Shown here one piece after another: positions 18,055-29,728 of a stretch of 64,000 nt of DNA (position 1 is the first letter of the stretch; each line of letters opens with the position of its first letter). The DNA lies in contig CATOST010000018.1 of NCBI GenBank assembly GCA_951812665.1, positions 1-64,000 on the forward strand, written 5' to 3'. Source of the stretch: an uncultured Acidobacteriota bacterium. Its GTDB lineage: Bacteria; Acidobacteriota; UBA6911; RPQK01; JAJDTT01. The translations under genes were made by a program, and so were the position numbers. Under the pieces are notes generated by a model that saw nothing but the letters and a program-made list of their open reading frames with translations, was not told where the DNA came from and made no database searches.

Positions 18055-19839
18055 ATGGCTCCAACTGGAACCGAAAAAGGGCTTGAACGCCTGATTGCTG
18101 CGGGGCTCTCGAACGTCGCGCTCCCCACCATCGAGGTCGCCGACGACCTCGATTACGATGCGTTGGCGGAAGCGTACGAGTCGAGCTTCAAGAACCTTTC
18201 CGAGGGCGAGGTGATCCCCGGAACGGTCATCGACGTCACCAATTCCCATGTTCTAGTCGATATTGGGTTCAAGTCCGAAGGCTTGGTTCCCATCAGCGAG
18301 TTCCGTGAGCGGGGCGGTGTCATCGACGTCAAGCCCGGCGATACCGTGGATGTTCTGATGGAGAATTCGGAGACCTTGGACGGTGGGGTGATTCTCTCTC
18401 GCGAGAAGGCGGAGAGAATGAAGATCTGGGATAGCATCGAGCGCGCCTACCAGGAACAGACGGTGATCCAGGGGCGTGTCATCGAGCGGGTGAAGGGGGG
18501 ACTCTCCGTCGATATTGGCGTTCGTGCCTTCCTGCCGGGCTCCCAGGTCGACATGCATCCGGTTCGTAATCTGGACAGCTTGCGTGACCAGGATCTCCAA
18601 GTCCGGGTGATCAAGGTGAACAAACGCCGCGGCAACATTGTCCTTTCGCGAAAGGCTGTCTTGGAGGAAGAATACTTCAAGCGCAAGGAGGAAACTCTCC
18701 GCAGTCTGGAAGAGGGAAAGGTCACGCCGGGAGTCGTGAAGAACATCACCGACTATGGCGCCTTTGTCGACCTCGGCGGTATCGACGGCCTGCTCCACAT
18801 CACCGACATGTCCTGGGGCCGTGTCAACCACCCCACCGACCTCTTCAAGGTAGGAGACAAGATCGACGTCAAGGTTCTCAAATTCGACAAGATCGACGAG
18901 AAGGTCTCCCTGGGATACAAACAACTCACCGCTGATCCCTGGTACACCGTGGCCCAGCGATACCCGCGCGGATCCCGTGTCCCCTCGGTGGTCGTCAGCA
19001 TTACCGATTACGGCGCCTTTGTTGAACTGGAGGAGGGTGTCGAAGGGCTCATTCACATCTCCGAGATGACCTGGAACCGCCGGATCAAGCATCCCTCCAA
19101 GATCCTTTCCGTCCGCGACGAGGTCCAAGCGGTCGTCCTCGCCGTCGACGCCAAAGCCAGACGCATTTCCATGGGCATGAAGCAGACCGAACCGAATCCC
19201 TGGGACTCGGTCGAGGAACGATACGCCATCAATTCCGTAGTCAACGGCACCGTCCGAAATCTGACCGATTTCGGCGCCTTTGTGGAGGTGGAAGAGGGAA
19301 TCGAGGGCTTGGTCCATATCTCCGACCTGAGTTGGACGAAAAAGATCAAGCATCCGTCGGAGGTTCTCAAAAAAGGCGAGGAGGTTACCGCTGTGGTTCT
19401 GAGTGTCGACGGCGAAAGCCAGCGCCTGTCGCTCGGGATCAAGCAGCTGGGACCCGACAAGTGGGAGGATTTTTTCTCCCGGCACCAAGTCGGTGATCGC
19501 GTGCCGGGCAAGGTTGTCCGCCTGACCTCGTTTGGTGCGTTCGTGGAGCTGGACGAGGGCGTGGAAGGTCTCTGCCATATCTCCGAACTGTCCGAGGATC
19601 GAGTCGAGGACGCCACATCCTACGTCTCGGTAGGCCAGGAACTCGATTTCGAGATCATCAAGCTCAATCTTCTCGAGCGGAAAATCGGGCTTTCCCTGAA
19701 GGCCCTGGTCGAGCGGAGCCACCGGGAAACCTGGTCCTACCGTCCTGAAGTGGGCAAGACCTCCATTGGGGAATTGGCTGGTCGCCAACTGGGCGGACTC
19801 AAGCAGCGGGCCATCGACGCAGCGAGAACTAAAAAATGA
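18055..19839 (+). CDS. rpsA: 30S ribosomal protein S1
   Basis: S1 binds mRNA and helps bring it to the ribosome. The 594-residue protein carries six S1 RNA-binding repeats, beginning near residues 55, 140, 225, 310, 395 and 480. Repeats 3-6 show the strong pattern G-x-V-x-x-[IL]-T-[DS]-[FY]-GAFV. I use ATG 18055, about 10 bases after AGGAGG; TTG 18049 is also possible. The stop codon overlaps the hup start (ATGA), coupling the two genes. Confidence 0.95.
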   Translation: MAPTGTEKGLERLIAAGLSNVALPTIEVADDLDYDALAEAYESSFKNLSEGEVIPGTVIDVTNSHVLVDIGFKSEGLVPISEFRERGGVIDVKPGDTVDVLMENSETLDGGVILSREKAERMKIWDSIERAYQEQTVIQGRVIERVKGGLSVDIGVRAFLPGSQVDMHPVRNLDSLRDQDLQVRVIKVNKRRGNIVLSRKAVLEEEYFKRKEETLRSLEEGKVTPGVVKNITDYGAFVDLGGIDGLLHITDMSWGRVNHPTDLFKVGDKIDVKVLKFDKIDEKVSLGYKQLTADPWYTVAQRYPRGSRVPSVVVSITDYGAFVELEEGVEGLIHISEMTWNRRIKHPSKILSVRDEVQAVVLAVDAKARRISMGMKQTEPNPWDSVEERYAINSVVNGTVRNLTDFGAFVEVEEGIEGLVHISDLSWTKKIKHPSEVLKKGEEVTAVVLSVDGESQRLSLGIKQLGPDKWEDFFSRHQVGDRVPGKVVRLTSFGAFVELDEGVEGLCHISELSEDRVEDATSYVSVGQELDFEIIKLNLLERKIGLSLKALVERSHRETWSYRPEVGKTSIGELAGRQLGGLKQRAIDAARTKK

Positions 19840-20111
19840 CTAAAGCCGAGCTGGTTGAGCGAGTCGCCGGTGGCTCAAGCCTCACCAGAAAGGAAGCCGA
19901 GGTGGTCGTCCAGGCCGTCCTCGACAGCATCGTCCAATCTTTGAAAGGCGGCACCAAAGTCGAGTTGCGGGGCTTCGGCAGCTTTCGGTTGCGCCACCGT
20001 GCGGCCCGCATCGGGCGCAACCCCAAGACCGGCGCCAAGGTCCACGTTCCCGCCAAGCGGGTCCCCTATTTCAAGCCGGGCAAGGACCTGAAAGAGTTGA
20101 TCAACTCCTGA
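19836..20111 (+). CDS. HU/IHF family DNA-bending protein
   Basis: The 91-residue protein has the HU/IHF fold: helical MTKAELVERVAGGSSLTRKEAE, then LRGFGSFRLRHRAARIGRNPKTG and VPAKRVPYFKPGKDLKELIN. The arm carries the RNPKTG signature with a proline that can intercalate. HFRAARxGRNP-type features resemble IHF subunits as much as HU. The start overlaps the rpsA stop by 4 bases, the same rpsA-ihf order seen in many genomes. It may also act at the nearby replication origin. Confidence 0.9.
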   Translation: MTKAELVERVAGGSSLTRKEAEVVVQAVLDSIVQSLKGGTKVELRGFGSFRLRHRAARIGRNPKTGAKVHVPAKRVPYFKPGKDLKELINS

Positions 20112-20510
20112 ACGGTTCCCGCGTTCGGCAACTCGCCGCCCGTCATCCGGCCATGCGCCACGGCCATTAGATCGCCGCTGCTATGCTGACAATTCCTCGC
20201 CGGTGTGGTGTCGCAGGCGTCGAAGCGGCGACCCAAAAACACCCAAAACGTCAAAAAAACACCCAAGCGCTCCCCTCCGCCGACCCACGCGCGGACCCGA
20301 TGTTAACGCAATCTTCACAAAACCCTTGTGAGTACTGGAAAAAGGGGAATCCCTGTCACACAAGCTCATCGAACTACTCGTTTTTGTTCCGTAAGTTATT
20401 GGATCAAAAGGTATTTCCAGGCTTTAGTCGGATAACGCCCAGGGCCACAAAAGAAACTTCTTTCGCCTCCGAGACCGACTGTGCTACCTTGTTTCGGCCC
20501 GAAAACGCAG
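20112..20510. promoter_or_regulatory. Region upstream of dnaA with phased ACCCAA repeats and a small operator-like palindrome
   Basis: This 399 bp stretch has no gene I can support. From about 20230 it is poorer in GC than its surroundings. ACCCAA occurs at 20231, 20241 and 20261, spaced one and two helical turns apart in an A-rich context. TCACAA-AACCC-TTGTGA at 20315-20331 is a perfect 6 bp palindrome that could be a protein site ahead of dnaA. No clear -35/-10 pair stands out. Confidence 0.45.
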
Positions 20511-21911
20511 ATGACCATGGGCGGTGCGCCGCCGCCCAATTCTTCTTTGCAAAGTCAACAGAGCTTTCAGGGGAGGCCGCCCGCTTTGGATTTATGGCGC
20601 GACATCGTAGCCTCCCTTGAAGCAGCAGGACAGATCTCACCCGAGAATCTGGCCGTCTACTTCCAAGCTACCTCCCAGGTCCGCTACGATCACATTGCTC
20701 GGCGACTCGTGGTTCGGGTTCCCAACAGCCGCTTCAGCAGGTGGATTTCTCACCAATACGGCGATCTCCTGAAAACAAAAATGGGAGAAATGGGGTTTCC
20801 AAACGCGAAAATCATTTTCCGAGCAGATCTGGACGAACCGCAATCAAGCCTGATCTCGTCACCTCACCTGTTGGGCTCCTACGTCGGCGCGGCCGAGTGC
20901 AACCTGAACCAGCGTTACACCTTTGCCAACTTCGTCGTCGGGTCGAGCAACCAATTCGCCCACGCTGCCGCACTGGCAGTCGCGGAACGCCCTTCCAGGA
21001 GTTACAATCCTCTCTTCCTCTACGGTGGCGTCGGGCTGGGCAAGACCCACCTCATGCACGCTATCGGACACTCGATCAAGATTGAGTTTCCCAGTGCAGA
21101 TCTCGCCTACGTCCCCTCGGAACGCTTCACCAACGACCTTGTCAACTCCATCCGTTTCGACCGGACCGCCGGTTTTCGACAGAAATACCGGAATATCGAC
21201 GTGCTGCTGATGGACGACGTTCAGTTCCTTGCAGGCAAGGAGAAGACTCAAGAAGAATTCTTCCACACCTTCAACAGCCTGTACGACGCCCAAAAGCAGA
21301 TCGTCATCTCCAGCGATTCCCCTCCTCACGAAATCCCGACCCTGGAGGAGCGTCTCCATAGTCGCTTCCAGTGGGGACTGATTGCGGACATACAAGCCCC
21401 GGACCTGGAAACCAAGGTCGCCATTCTTCGGAAGAAAGCAGCCTTGCAGCGGGTGGAACTCCCGGACGACGTGGCTTTTTTCATCTCAAGCAACACCAAG
21501 TCCAATATCCGCCAACTCGAAGGGTCGCTCATTCGTCTGATCGCCTACAGTAGCCTGATCGGCGAGGAGATCACCCTCGACCTGGCCCAATCCACCCTCA
21601 AGGATCTCGCCGCGACCGCGCAGCGAGTGATCACCATCGGAGAAATTCAACGGGTCGTCGCCCGACACTACTCCCTGACCATGTCCCAGCTCATCAGTCG
21701 GACCAACTCCCCGAGAATCGTGGTTCCGAGACAGATCGCCATGTACCTCTGCAAGCAGTTGACCCAGGCCTCTCTGCCCCGGACCGGCCGCGCTTTCGGC
21801 GACAGGCACCATACGACCGTGCTGCACGCCGTGCGGAAGATCTCTCGGCTCATCAAGAAGGACTCGCTGCTGCACTCCACTGTCAACAAGCTGACAGACG
21901 AAGTTTCATGA
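20511..21911 (+). CDS. dnaA: Chromosomal replication initiator DnaA, with an altered DNA-recognition motif
   Basis: DnaA binds origin boxes and opens the DNA. Domain I starts near LWRDIVASLEAAG. The AAA+ core has GGVGLGKTH (K178), LLMDDVQFL and the NIRQLEGSL sensor region. Domain IV carries RQIAMYLCKQLT and GRAFGDRHHTTVLHA. The usual signature is FGGRDHTTV; here the Asp of RDH is His (residue 433 from this start, codon 21807-21809) and the second Gly is Asp. In E. coli that Asp (D433) contacts box bases. I chose ATG 20511; ATG 20517 and GTG 20481 are alternatives, and none has a clear ribosome-binding site. Confidence 0.95.
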   Translation: MTMGGAPPPNSSLQSQQSFQGRPPALDLWRDIVASLEAAGQISPENLAVYFQATSQVRYDHIARRLVVRVPNSRFSRWISHQYGDLLKTKMGEMGFPNAKIIFRADLDEPQSSLISSPHLLGSYVGAAECNLNQRYTFANFVVGSSNQFAHAAALAVAERPSRSYNPLFLYGGVGLGKTHLMHAIGHSIKIEFPSADLAYVPSERFTNDLVNSIRFDRTAGFRQKYRNIDVLLMDDVQFLAGKEKTQEEFFHTFNSLYDAQKQIVISSDSPPHEIPTLEERLHSRFQWGLIADIQAPDLETKVAILRKKAALQRVELPDDVAFFISSNTKSNIRQLEGSLIRLIAYSSLIGEEITLDLAQSTLKDLAATAQRVITIGEIQRVVARHYSLTMSQLISRTNSPRIVVPRQIAMYLCKQLTQASLPRTGRAFGDRHHTTVLHAVRKISRLIKKDSLLHSTVNKLTDEVS

Positions 21912-22139
21912 CGTTTTCCCACTTTTCCACCGGTGGTAGAATGTAATAGCTGTGGAAAAGGCTGACCGGACTCATGCCGGTCCTTTTTCCACCTCGTATC
22001 AAGAGCCGAATTCACAACTGACGAGTGACTCTATCCGCTTGGAAATAAAAGTTTCTTCCAGTTCATCCACAGCCTGCGCAACCTCTACGACGACGGTTCG
22101 ATATACAATTCCTCTCGTTACTCGAAGACGGAGAACGCC
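21912..22139. other. Probable oriC: dnaA-dnaN intergenic region with DnaA-box-like sites
   Basis: Four 9-mers resemble TTATCCACA. They are TTTTCCACC (21923-21931), TTTTCCACA on the minus strand (21951-21959), TTTTCCACC (21985-21993) and TCATCCACA (22063-22071). The location between dnaA and dnaN is the common place for oriC, and the region is AT-richer than the genome average. No initiation has been shown; boxes with one or two mismatches are common by chance, but four in 228 bp is suggestive. Confidence 0.6.
21952..21992 (+). terminator. Hairpin after dnaA, nested between inverted DnaA-box-like sites
   Basis: GACCGG pairs with CCGGTC around the loop ACTCATG. The flanking GTGGAAAAGG pairs with CCTTTTTCCAC, so the stem is followed by a T run. 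It begins 41 bases after the dnaA stop and fits an intrinsic terminator. The outer arms are themselves DnaA-box-like sequences in opposite orientation. Confidence 0.6.
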
Positions 22140-23279
22140 ATGGACATTACTTTGAAGCGGGAGCATCTGTTCCCCGAGGTCCAACACCTTCAGACTATCG
22201 TCGAGAGAAAAACCACAGTGCCGATCCTTGGTCATGTTCTGCTTGAGACTATCGGGAACAATATTCTTCTGACCGCCACTGACCTGGACGTATCTCTGCG
22301 TTGCCGCTGTGAGGCCCAAGTAAGGGTGAGCGGGGCCCTTACCATCTCAGCCAGAAAACTCTTCGAGATCGTCCGTCTGGCCCCCCAAGATTCCGCAATT
22401 CAGATTAAATCCATCGCCGAGGGGGATTGGGTCGAGATCGGCTATGCTCGGTCCCGGTTCAAGGTGGCCGCCTTGGGGAAGGGGAACTTTCCCGAGATCG
22501 GCGAGGCGGAAGGCCAGGTCATTCGCATGGACGCGGCCATGATTCGGCGTATGATCGGAAGCTGCGTCTTCGCCATCACCCAGGAGGAGAGTCGATATAC
22601 TCTGGGTGGAGCGTTGGCCGTAATTACTCCTTCGGACCTTTCCCTGGTCACCACGGATGGGCACCGCCTCGTCATTGTCCAACGGGATGTGGAGATGGGT
22701 ATCGACCAGGAGGAGCTTCGAGTTCTGATTCCCAAGAAAGCACTCGTTGAACTGATGAAGCTGCTGGGAGAAGCCGGCGGGGAGATCGAATTCAGGAGTG
22801 GTGAAAGAAGGATCTCGTTTCGAATGGGCCGCCGGCTCTTGATCTCACGCATCCTCAGCGGCGAGTTTCCAAACTACAAGATGGTCATCCCGCAAGGGAA
22901 CGATCTGCACGCGCAGTTTGGCACCTTGGGCTTCACAGCGGCCTTGAGGCGGGTCGCCGTCGTAGCCGACCGGGAGACGCGGGCGGTCGAGCTGAGCGTG
23001 AGCGAGGGACAAGTCAAACTGGCGTGTGAAAATGCGAATGGGGAGCGAGCAGCCGAAGCGATGGAGGCGACCTACGAGGGGACACCGACCGTGATCGGTT
23101 TCAACGTGGACTATCTGCTCGACTTCGTCAATGTCGTCGATAGTGGGCAGGTGCGCATCTCGCTCAAAGACTCGGATACCCAGGGGCTGCTCCAGCCCCT
23201 CAGTGCGGCCGATGGCGACGACTCCGAAGCGGGCGGCGACTACATGATCCAATATGTCGTCATGCCGCTGAGCCTCTGA
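22140..23279 (+). CDS. dnaN: DNA polymerase III beta subunit (sliding clamp)
   Basis: The beta clamp rings DNA and tethers polymerase III. The 379-residue protein shows the three-domain clamp layout. It opens MDITLKREHLFPEVQHLQTIVERKTTVPIL, has ATDLDVSLRC in domain 1 and ITQEESRYTLGGALAVI with VTTDGHRL in domain 2, and ends VQYVVMPLSL-like (IQYVVMPLSL). The ending matches the usual MPMRL-type C-terminus. It follows the probable origin, and gyrB is next with 134 bp between; recF is not there. Confidence 0.96.
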   Translation: MDITLKREHLFPEVQHLQTIVERKTTVPILGHVLLETIGNNILLTATDLDVSLRCRCEAQVRVSGALTISARKLFEIVRLAPQDSAIQIKSIAEGDWVEIGYARSRFKVAALGKGNFPEIGEAEGQVIRMDAAMIRRMIGSCVFAITQEESRYTLGGALAVITPSDLSLVTTDGHRLVIVQRDVEMGIDQEELRVLIPKKALVELMKLLGEAGGEIEFRSGERRISFRMGRRLLISRILSGEFPNYKMVIPQGNDLHAQFGTLGFTAALRRVAVVADRETRAVELSVSEGQVKLACENANGERAAEAMEATYEGTPTVIGFNVDYLLDFVNVVDSGQVRISLKDSDTQGLLQPLSAADGDDSEAGGDYMIQYVVMPLSL

Positions 23280-23326
23280 GCCGTACTGTTCCATCGCCCC
23301 GTTTGCGACACCTGTACCGGGTATAA

Positions 23327-25852
<2,526 letters not shown>

Positions 25853-25990
25853 GCGCTTGCGGTCGAGGTCGGCGCGGCCGGTTTCCTGGCGTTTCCACTG
25901 TGACCCCAGCGCTGCACGTTTCCCCAGTCGGGCGCCGCTTCGCCCGCGCACCGTGACTTTTCGAATGGCCAGGATGGGAGGAACAAGTCG

Positions 25991-28450
25991 ATGAGAGAGT
26001 ACCAGGGCCGGGAGATTCCGGTCACCATCGAAGCGGAGATGAAGGCGTCCTACCTGGACTACGCCATGTCGGTCATCGTGGGGCGGGCCCTGCCGGATGT
26101 CCGGGACGGGTTGAAGCCGGTTCATCGGCGCATCCTCTACGCCATGAGCGAGCTGAACAACAGGAGGAACCGCCCCCACAAGAAGTCGGCGCGGGTCGTG
26201 GGTGAGGTCATCGGAAAGTACCATCCCCACGGGGATGCGGCTGTCTACGATGCGCTGGTCCGAATGGCTCAGGATTTTTCCATGCGGGAGTTGCTGATCG
26301 ACGGCCAGGGGAACTTCGGGTCCATCGATGGCGACTCGCCGGCAGCCATGCGATACACCGAGGTTCGCATGGCGCGAATCGCCAACGAGATCCTGGCGGA
26401 CATCGAGAAGGAGACGGTCGATTTTCAGGCCAACTACGACGAGTCAATGCAGGAGCCGACCGTTTTGCCGGCTCGAATTCCCAATCTCTTGATCAACGGG
26501 GCCTCCGGGATTGCCGTGGGGATGGCGACCAATGTGCCTCCCCACAACCTCAGTGAGGTCATCGACGGCCTTTTGCTCCTGCTCGATCGACCGGATGCGA
26601 CATTGTCGGCGCTGATGCGGTTGATTCGGGGACCGGATTTTCCCACCGCGGGCATCATCTACGGGCGCAAGGCCATCCACAGTGCGTACGCTACGGGCCG
26701 CGGCATCATCCAGCTGCGGGCCAAGGCCGCCATCGAGAAGATCAGAAAAGACAAGGAGGCCATCATCATCGATGAGCTCCCGTATCAGGTCAACAAAGCC
26801 AAGCTCATCGAGACGATTGCAGCGCTCGTTCGCAGCAAGAGAATCGATGGGATCAGCGACTTGAGAGACGAGTCCGATCGGGACGGGATGCGGGTCGTCA
26901 TCGAGCTGAAGCGAGGCGAGCAGCCCCAGGTGGTCCTGAACCAGCTCTACAAACTGACGCCGATGCAGAATTCGTTCGGGATTATTCTGCTGGCCCTGAC
27001 GGCCGGCCGGCCGCGCGTCCTGACCCTCAAGGAAATGCTGAGCCATTTCCTTGCACACCGCAGGATCGTCGTGCGGAGGCGCACACAGTTCGACCTGAAG
27101 AAGGCCGAAAAGCGGGCACACATCCTGGAGGGTCTTGCCAAGGCGCTGGATCACCTGGATCTGGTGATCGCCCTGATCCGAGGTTCGAGGACGCCGGCGG
27201 AGGCCAAGACACAGTTGATCCAGCGCCTTGAGTTCACCGAAATTCAGGCTCAGGCCATACTTGAAATGCGGCTGCAGCGCCTCACGGGCCTGGAACGGGA
27301 CAAGATCGTGGAGGAACTGGAGCGGATTCGGGACCGGATCGTCCAACTGCGGAAGATTCTCACCAGCGGGGCCGAACTCCGGCGGGTGATCCGCGACGAA
27401 CTCACGGAGATTCAGGACAGGTACCATTCGCCGCGCCGCACGGTGATCCTGGACGAGGCGATCGACCTGACGATCGAGGACCTCATCGCCGAGGAGCAAG
27501 TGGTCATCACAGCCACGCACGGTGGCTACATCAAGCGGACCGCCCTTCACATCTACCGTAGTCAGCATCGCGGAGGCAAGGGCCGGATCGGCATGTCCAC
27601 GCGCACGGTCGATGACGTCCTCGACTATCTTTTTGTCGCCTCCACGCACAGTTATATCCTCATCTTCACGAACCAGGGGAGAGTCTACTGGCTGAAGGTT
27701 TATGAGATTCCCGATGTGGGCGCCGCCGGGAAAGGGAAGCCGATCGTCAATCTGGTCAAGTTGGAGCGGGGCGAGAAGGTGGCGGACATGATCGCCGTGC
27801 AGGACTTCAAGACCCCGGGTTTCATCGTGATGGCATCTCGCCAAGGGCGGGTTAAGAAGACGGCGTTGGGGGCTTACTCTCGACCCTTGGCGAAAGGGAT
27901 CATCGCCTGTACGGTGGCGCAGGGGGACGAGTTGATCGTAGTGAGCCGAACCAGCGGCAAAGACGACATTCTTCTCTGCACGGAACAGGGTAAGGCCGCC
28001 CGGTTCTCGGAAAAACATGTCCGGGAGATGGGGCGCGTCGCTCGGGGTGTATGGGGTATACGCCTCAAGGGGGGCGACTCGGTCGTCAGCATGGGCGTCA
28101 TTCGAGAAAATCACGAGAGCATATTGGCGGTGACCGAACACGGTTTCGGAAAGCGGACACCAGTCAACGAATACGCCCCGAAGGGGCGGGCGGGTCAGGG
28201 CGTGATCAACATCAAGACGAGCGGCCGAAACGGCAAGGTTGCGGCGACATTCCCGGTGGGACCGGGTGCTGAGTTGATCATCATCACCGCGAAGGGCAAG
28301 ATCATACGTCTGGAGGCGGATAGCATTCGAATGACGGGCCGCAACGCATTTGGCGTGACGCTGATGGAGATGGGGGATGGAGACACTGTGGCCGATGTGA
28401 GCCTGGTGGCCGACGGGGTTGTAGAAGTGGAATCGGAGGCTTCCGAATGA
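25991..28450 (+). CDS. gyrA: DNA gyrase subunit A
   Basis: GyrA cuts and rejoins DNA through a tyrosine in AMRYTEVRM (near residue 121). The 819-residue protein has the QRDR segment [20 protein letters not shown]. By E. coli numbering residue 83 is Ala instead of Ser, and Asp87 is kept. The GyrA box that wraps DNA reads QHRGGKG (usual QRRGGKG). Six beta-pinwheel blades follow, with repeats such as [11 protein letters not shown] and [12 protein letters not shown]. The ATG has GGGAGGAA upstream. The stop overlaps the TPR gene (ATGA). Confidence 0.96.
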   Translation: MREYQGREIPVTIEAEMKASYLDYAMSVIVGRALPDVRDGLKPVHRRILYAMSELNNRRNRPHKKSARVVGEVIGKYHPHGDAAVYDALVRMAQDFSMRELLIDGQGNFGSIDGDSPAAMRYTEVRMARIANEILADIEKETVDFQANYDESMQEPTVLPARIPNLLINGASGIAVGMATNVPPHNLSEVIDGLLLLLDRPDATLSALMRLIRGPDFPTAGIIYGRKAIHSAYATGRGIIQLRAKAAIEKIRKDKEAIIIDELPYQVNKAKLIETIAALVRSKRIDGISDLRDESDRDGMRVVIELKRGEQPQVVLNQLYKLTPMQNSFGIILLALTAGRPRVLTLKEMLSHFLAHRRIVVRRRTQFDLKKAEKRAHILEGLAKALDHLDLVIALIRGSRTPAEAKTQLIQRLEFTEIQAQAILEMRLQRLTGLERDKIVEELERIRDRIVQLRKILTSGAELRRVIRDELTEIQDRYHSPRRTVILDEAIDLTIEDLIAEEQVVITATHGGYIKRTALHIYRSQHRGGKGRIGMSTRTVDDVLDYLFVASTHSYILIFTNQGRVYWLKVYEIPDVGAAGKGKPIVNLVKLERGEKVADMIAVQDFKTPGFIVMASRQGRVKKTALGAYSRPLAKGIIACTVAQGDELIVVSRTSGKDDILLCTEQGKAARFSEKHVREMGRVARGVWGIRLKGGDSVVSMGVIRENHESILAVTEHGFGKRTPVNEYAPKGRAGQGVINIKTSGRNGKVAATFPVGPGAELIIITAKGKIIRLEADSIRMTGRNAFGVTLMEMGDGDTVADVSLVADGVVEVESEASE

Positions 28451-29238
28451 GATCCGCGGTCCCCTGGTTGGTCCTGGCCGCGACTGCTGCAATTCTGTTC
28501 CTGTACGGTCACGACCAGGCGGGAGCGGAATTCCAGAGGGCCCGTGACCTCTGGCTGACCGGGGAGTATCGGGCGGCGACCCGCGTCTTTGAAAGTATCC
28601 GCCGCCTCCACCCCGAGAGCCGGCATGCCGCGGAAGCCCTCTGGGAGATCGCTTCCATCTACTACTCGCATCACTACGACCTGTCCGAGGCGCGTACGCA
28701 TCTGGAGGAACTGGTCTCCCGCTACCCCACGAGCCTCCGTGTCGGCGACGCGCTCCTCCGTCTGGCGGAAATCCATGAAGCCGGAGAATACGATCTGGCC
28801 GCGGCCGTGAAGTACTGGTCCCTGGTCCTGGAACGGAAGCTGCCCCCGGAGGAGGAGCGGGAAATCCTCTATAAGCGGGGGCGCGCGCTACTGAAGCTGG
28901 AACAGATCGACGAGTCGGAACGCGACCTGTTGGCGGCGGCGGGTGACTCGTCGGACCACCTGTCCCAACAGGCACATGTCTGTCTTGGAACGATCGCCCA
29001 GATCAGGGGGGACCATCGGGCTGCGCTCCGTCTTTTCGAGAAGACCCGGGAACTGGGCCGCTGTGGCGAATGCCGGCTCCAATGCCGGCTCAGCATGATT
29101 GAGAGTTTCGAATATACGGGCGAACTGGACCGGGCAATCGAGATCGCCGGCGTTCTGGACAAGACGGGCTACCCGAAGGCCGGCGAGCTGATCGTCCGGC
29201 TCAGACAGAAGCGGGATTTCTACGCCGACAAGAAGTAG
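28447..29238 (+). CDS. TPR-repeat protein with N-terminal membrane anchor or signal peptide
   Basis: The 263-residue protein begins with a hydrophobic segment (residues 5-20, [18 protein letters not shown]), then repeated helical pairs typical of tetratricopeptide repeats, similar to YbgF/BamD-type outer domains. Examples are [52 protein letters not shown] and [16 protein letters not shown]. There is no lipobox. It is probably an envelope scaffold. The ATG overlaps the gyrA stop by 4 bases, odd company for gyrase. Its TAG stop (29236-29238) lies inside a REP-like palindrome. Confidence 0.75.
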   Translation: MRSAVPWLVLAATAAILFLYGHDQAGAEFQRARDLWLTGEYRAATRVFESIRRLHPESRHAAEALWEIASIYYSHHYDLSEARTHLEELVSRYPTSLRVGDALLRLAEIHEAGEYDLAAAVKYWSLVLERKLPPEEEREILYKRGRALLKLEQIDESERDLLAAAGDSSDHLSQQAHVCLGTIAQIRGDHRAALRLFEKTRELGRCGECRLQCRLSMIESFEYTGELDRAIEIAGVLDKTGYPKAGELIVRLRQKRDFYADKK

Positions 29239-29305
29239 GGGCGACCTTGTGGCCGCCCTACCCGGCATTGAGAGGCGACAGCGGGCACCCACAAGGGGCG
29301 CCCCG
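29235..29305. repeat. Head-to-head pair of REP-like palindromes
   Basis: One copy starts GTAGGGGCGACC-TTGT-GGCCGCCC (29235-29261). An inverted copy, GCGGGCACCCACAAGGGGCG, lies at 29281-29305, 19 bases later. The same palindrome, with (A)CC-CTTGTGGG-type centre, occurs at 57442, 58579, 61726 and 61844. Confidence 0.75.
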
Positions 29306-29385
29306 ATGTCGCGATCCTCGTTCAATCCGGCATCCCCTGTTCTCCCGGACTCCCGGAAAAATGGGGAAAGTCCTGCTCAAGTCCA

Positions 29386-29415
29386 TTGACACGAGGACCG
29401 AAACGGGACTATATT
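29386..29415 (+). promoter_or_regulatory. rpsU promoter
   Basis: A perfect -35 TTGACA (29386-29391) and TATATT (29410-29415) are separated by 18 bases. The start codon lies 27 bases after the -10 box, giving a short leader that contains AGGTGG. Confidence 0.72.
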
Positions 29416-29441
29416 GTTGCCTCCGAGAAAGGTGGAACGAA

Positions 29442-29645
29442 GTGGCGTACGTCTTCATTCATGATGGTGAGCCCCTGGAAAGCGCGCTCAGGCGCTTCAA
29501 GCGAAAGGTGCAGCAGGAAGACATCATCAAGGATGTCAAGCGCCATTCCTACTATCTGAAACCGGGCGAAAAGCGGCGCCTCAAGCAGGCCTTGGCTCGG
29601 AAGAGAGCCCGGAAGAAGTTCATGAAGAAGCAGCTTCACAGATAG
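29442..29645 (+). CDS. rpsU: 30S ribosomal protein S21
   Basis: The 67-residue basic protein (VAYVFIHDGEPLESALRRFK, then RHSYYLKPGEKRRLKQALARKRARKK) matches S21, which helps start-site selection on the small subunit. I use the GTG at 29442 because S21 proteins begin here, AGGTGG lies just upstream, and a consensus promoter sits 27 bases before. A longer in-frame extension to 29247 crosses the REP repeat and the promoter, so it is not coding. Confidence 0.93.
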   Translation: MAYVFIHDGEPLESALRRFKRKVQQEDIIKDVKRHSYYLKPGEKRRLKQALARKRARKKFMKKQLHR

Positions 29646-29728
29646 CAGCCACGACCCGTTCCCCGATCTCCGCCAGCCTCGAGTCCGCACGTCGCACCGG
29701 GTTTCCCGGCAGACCTCTAGCTACACAC

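Noticed and set aside
18253-19788. 511-codon open frame antisense to rpsA
   Set aside because: It is a shadow of the six S1 repeats, with repeated antisense peptides and no ribosome-binding site.
26444-28975. 843-codon open frame antisense to gyrA
   Set aside because: It mirrors gyrA codon structure; the composition (poly-His, Asp and Arg) is typical of antisense frames in high-GC DNA and has no domain.
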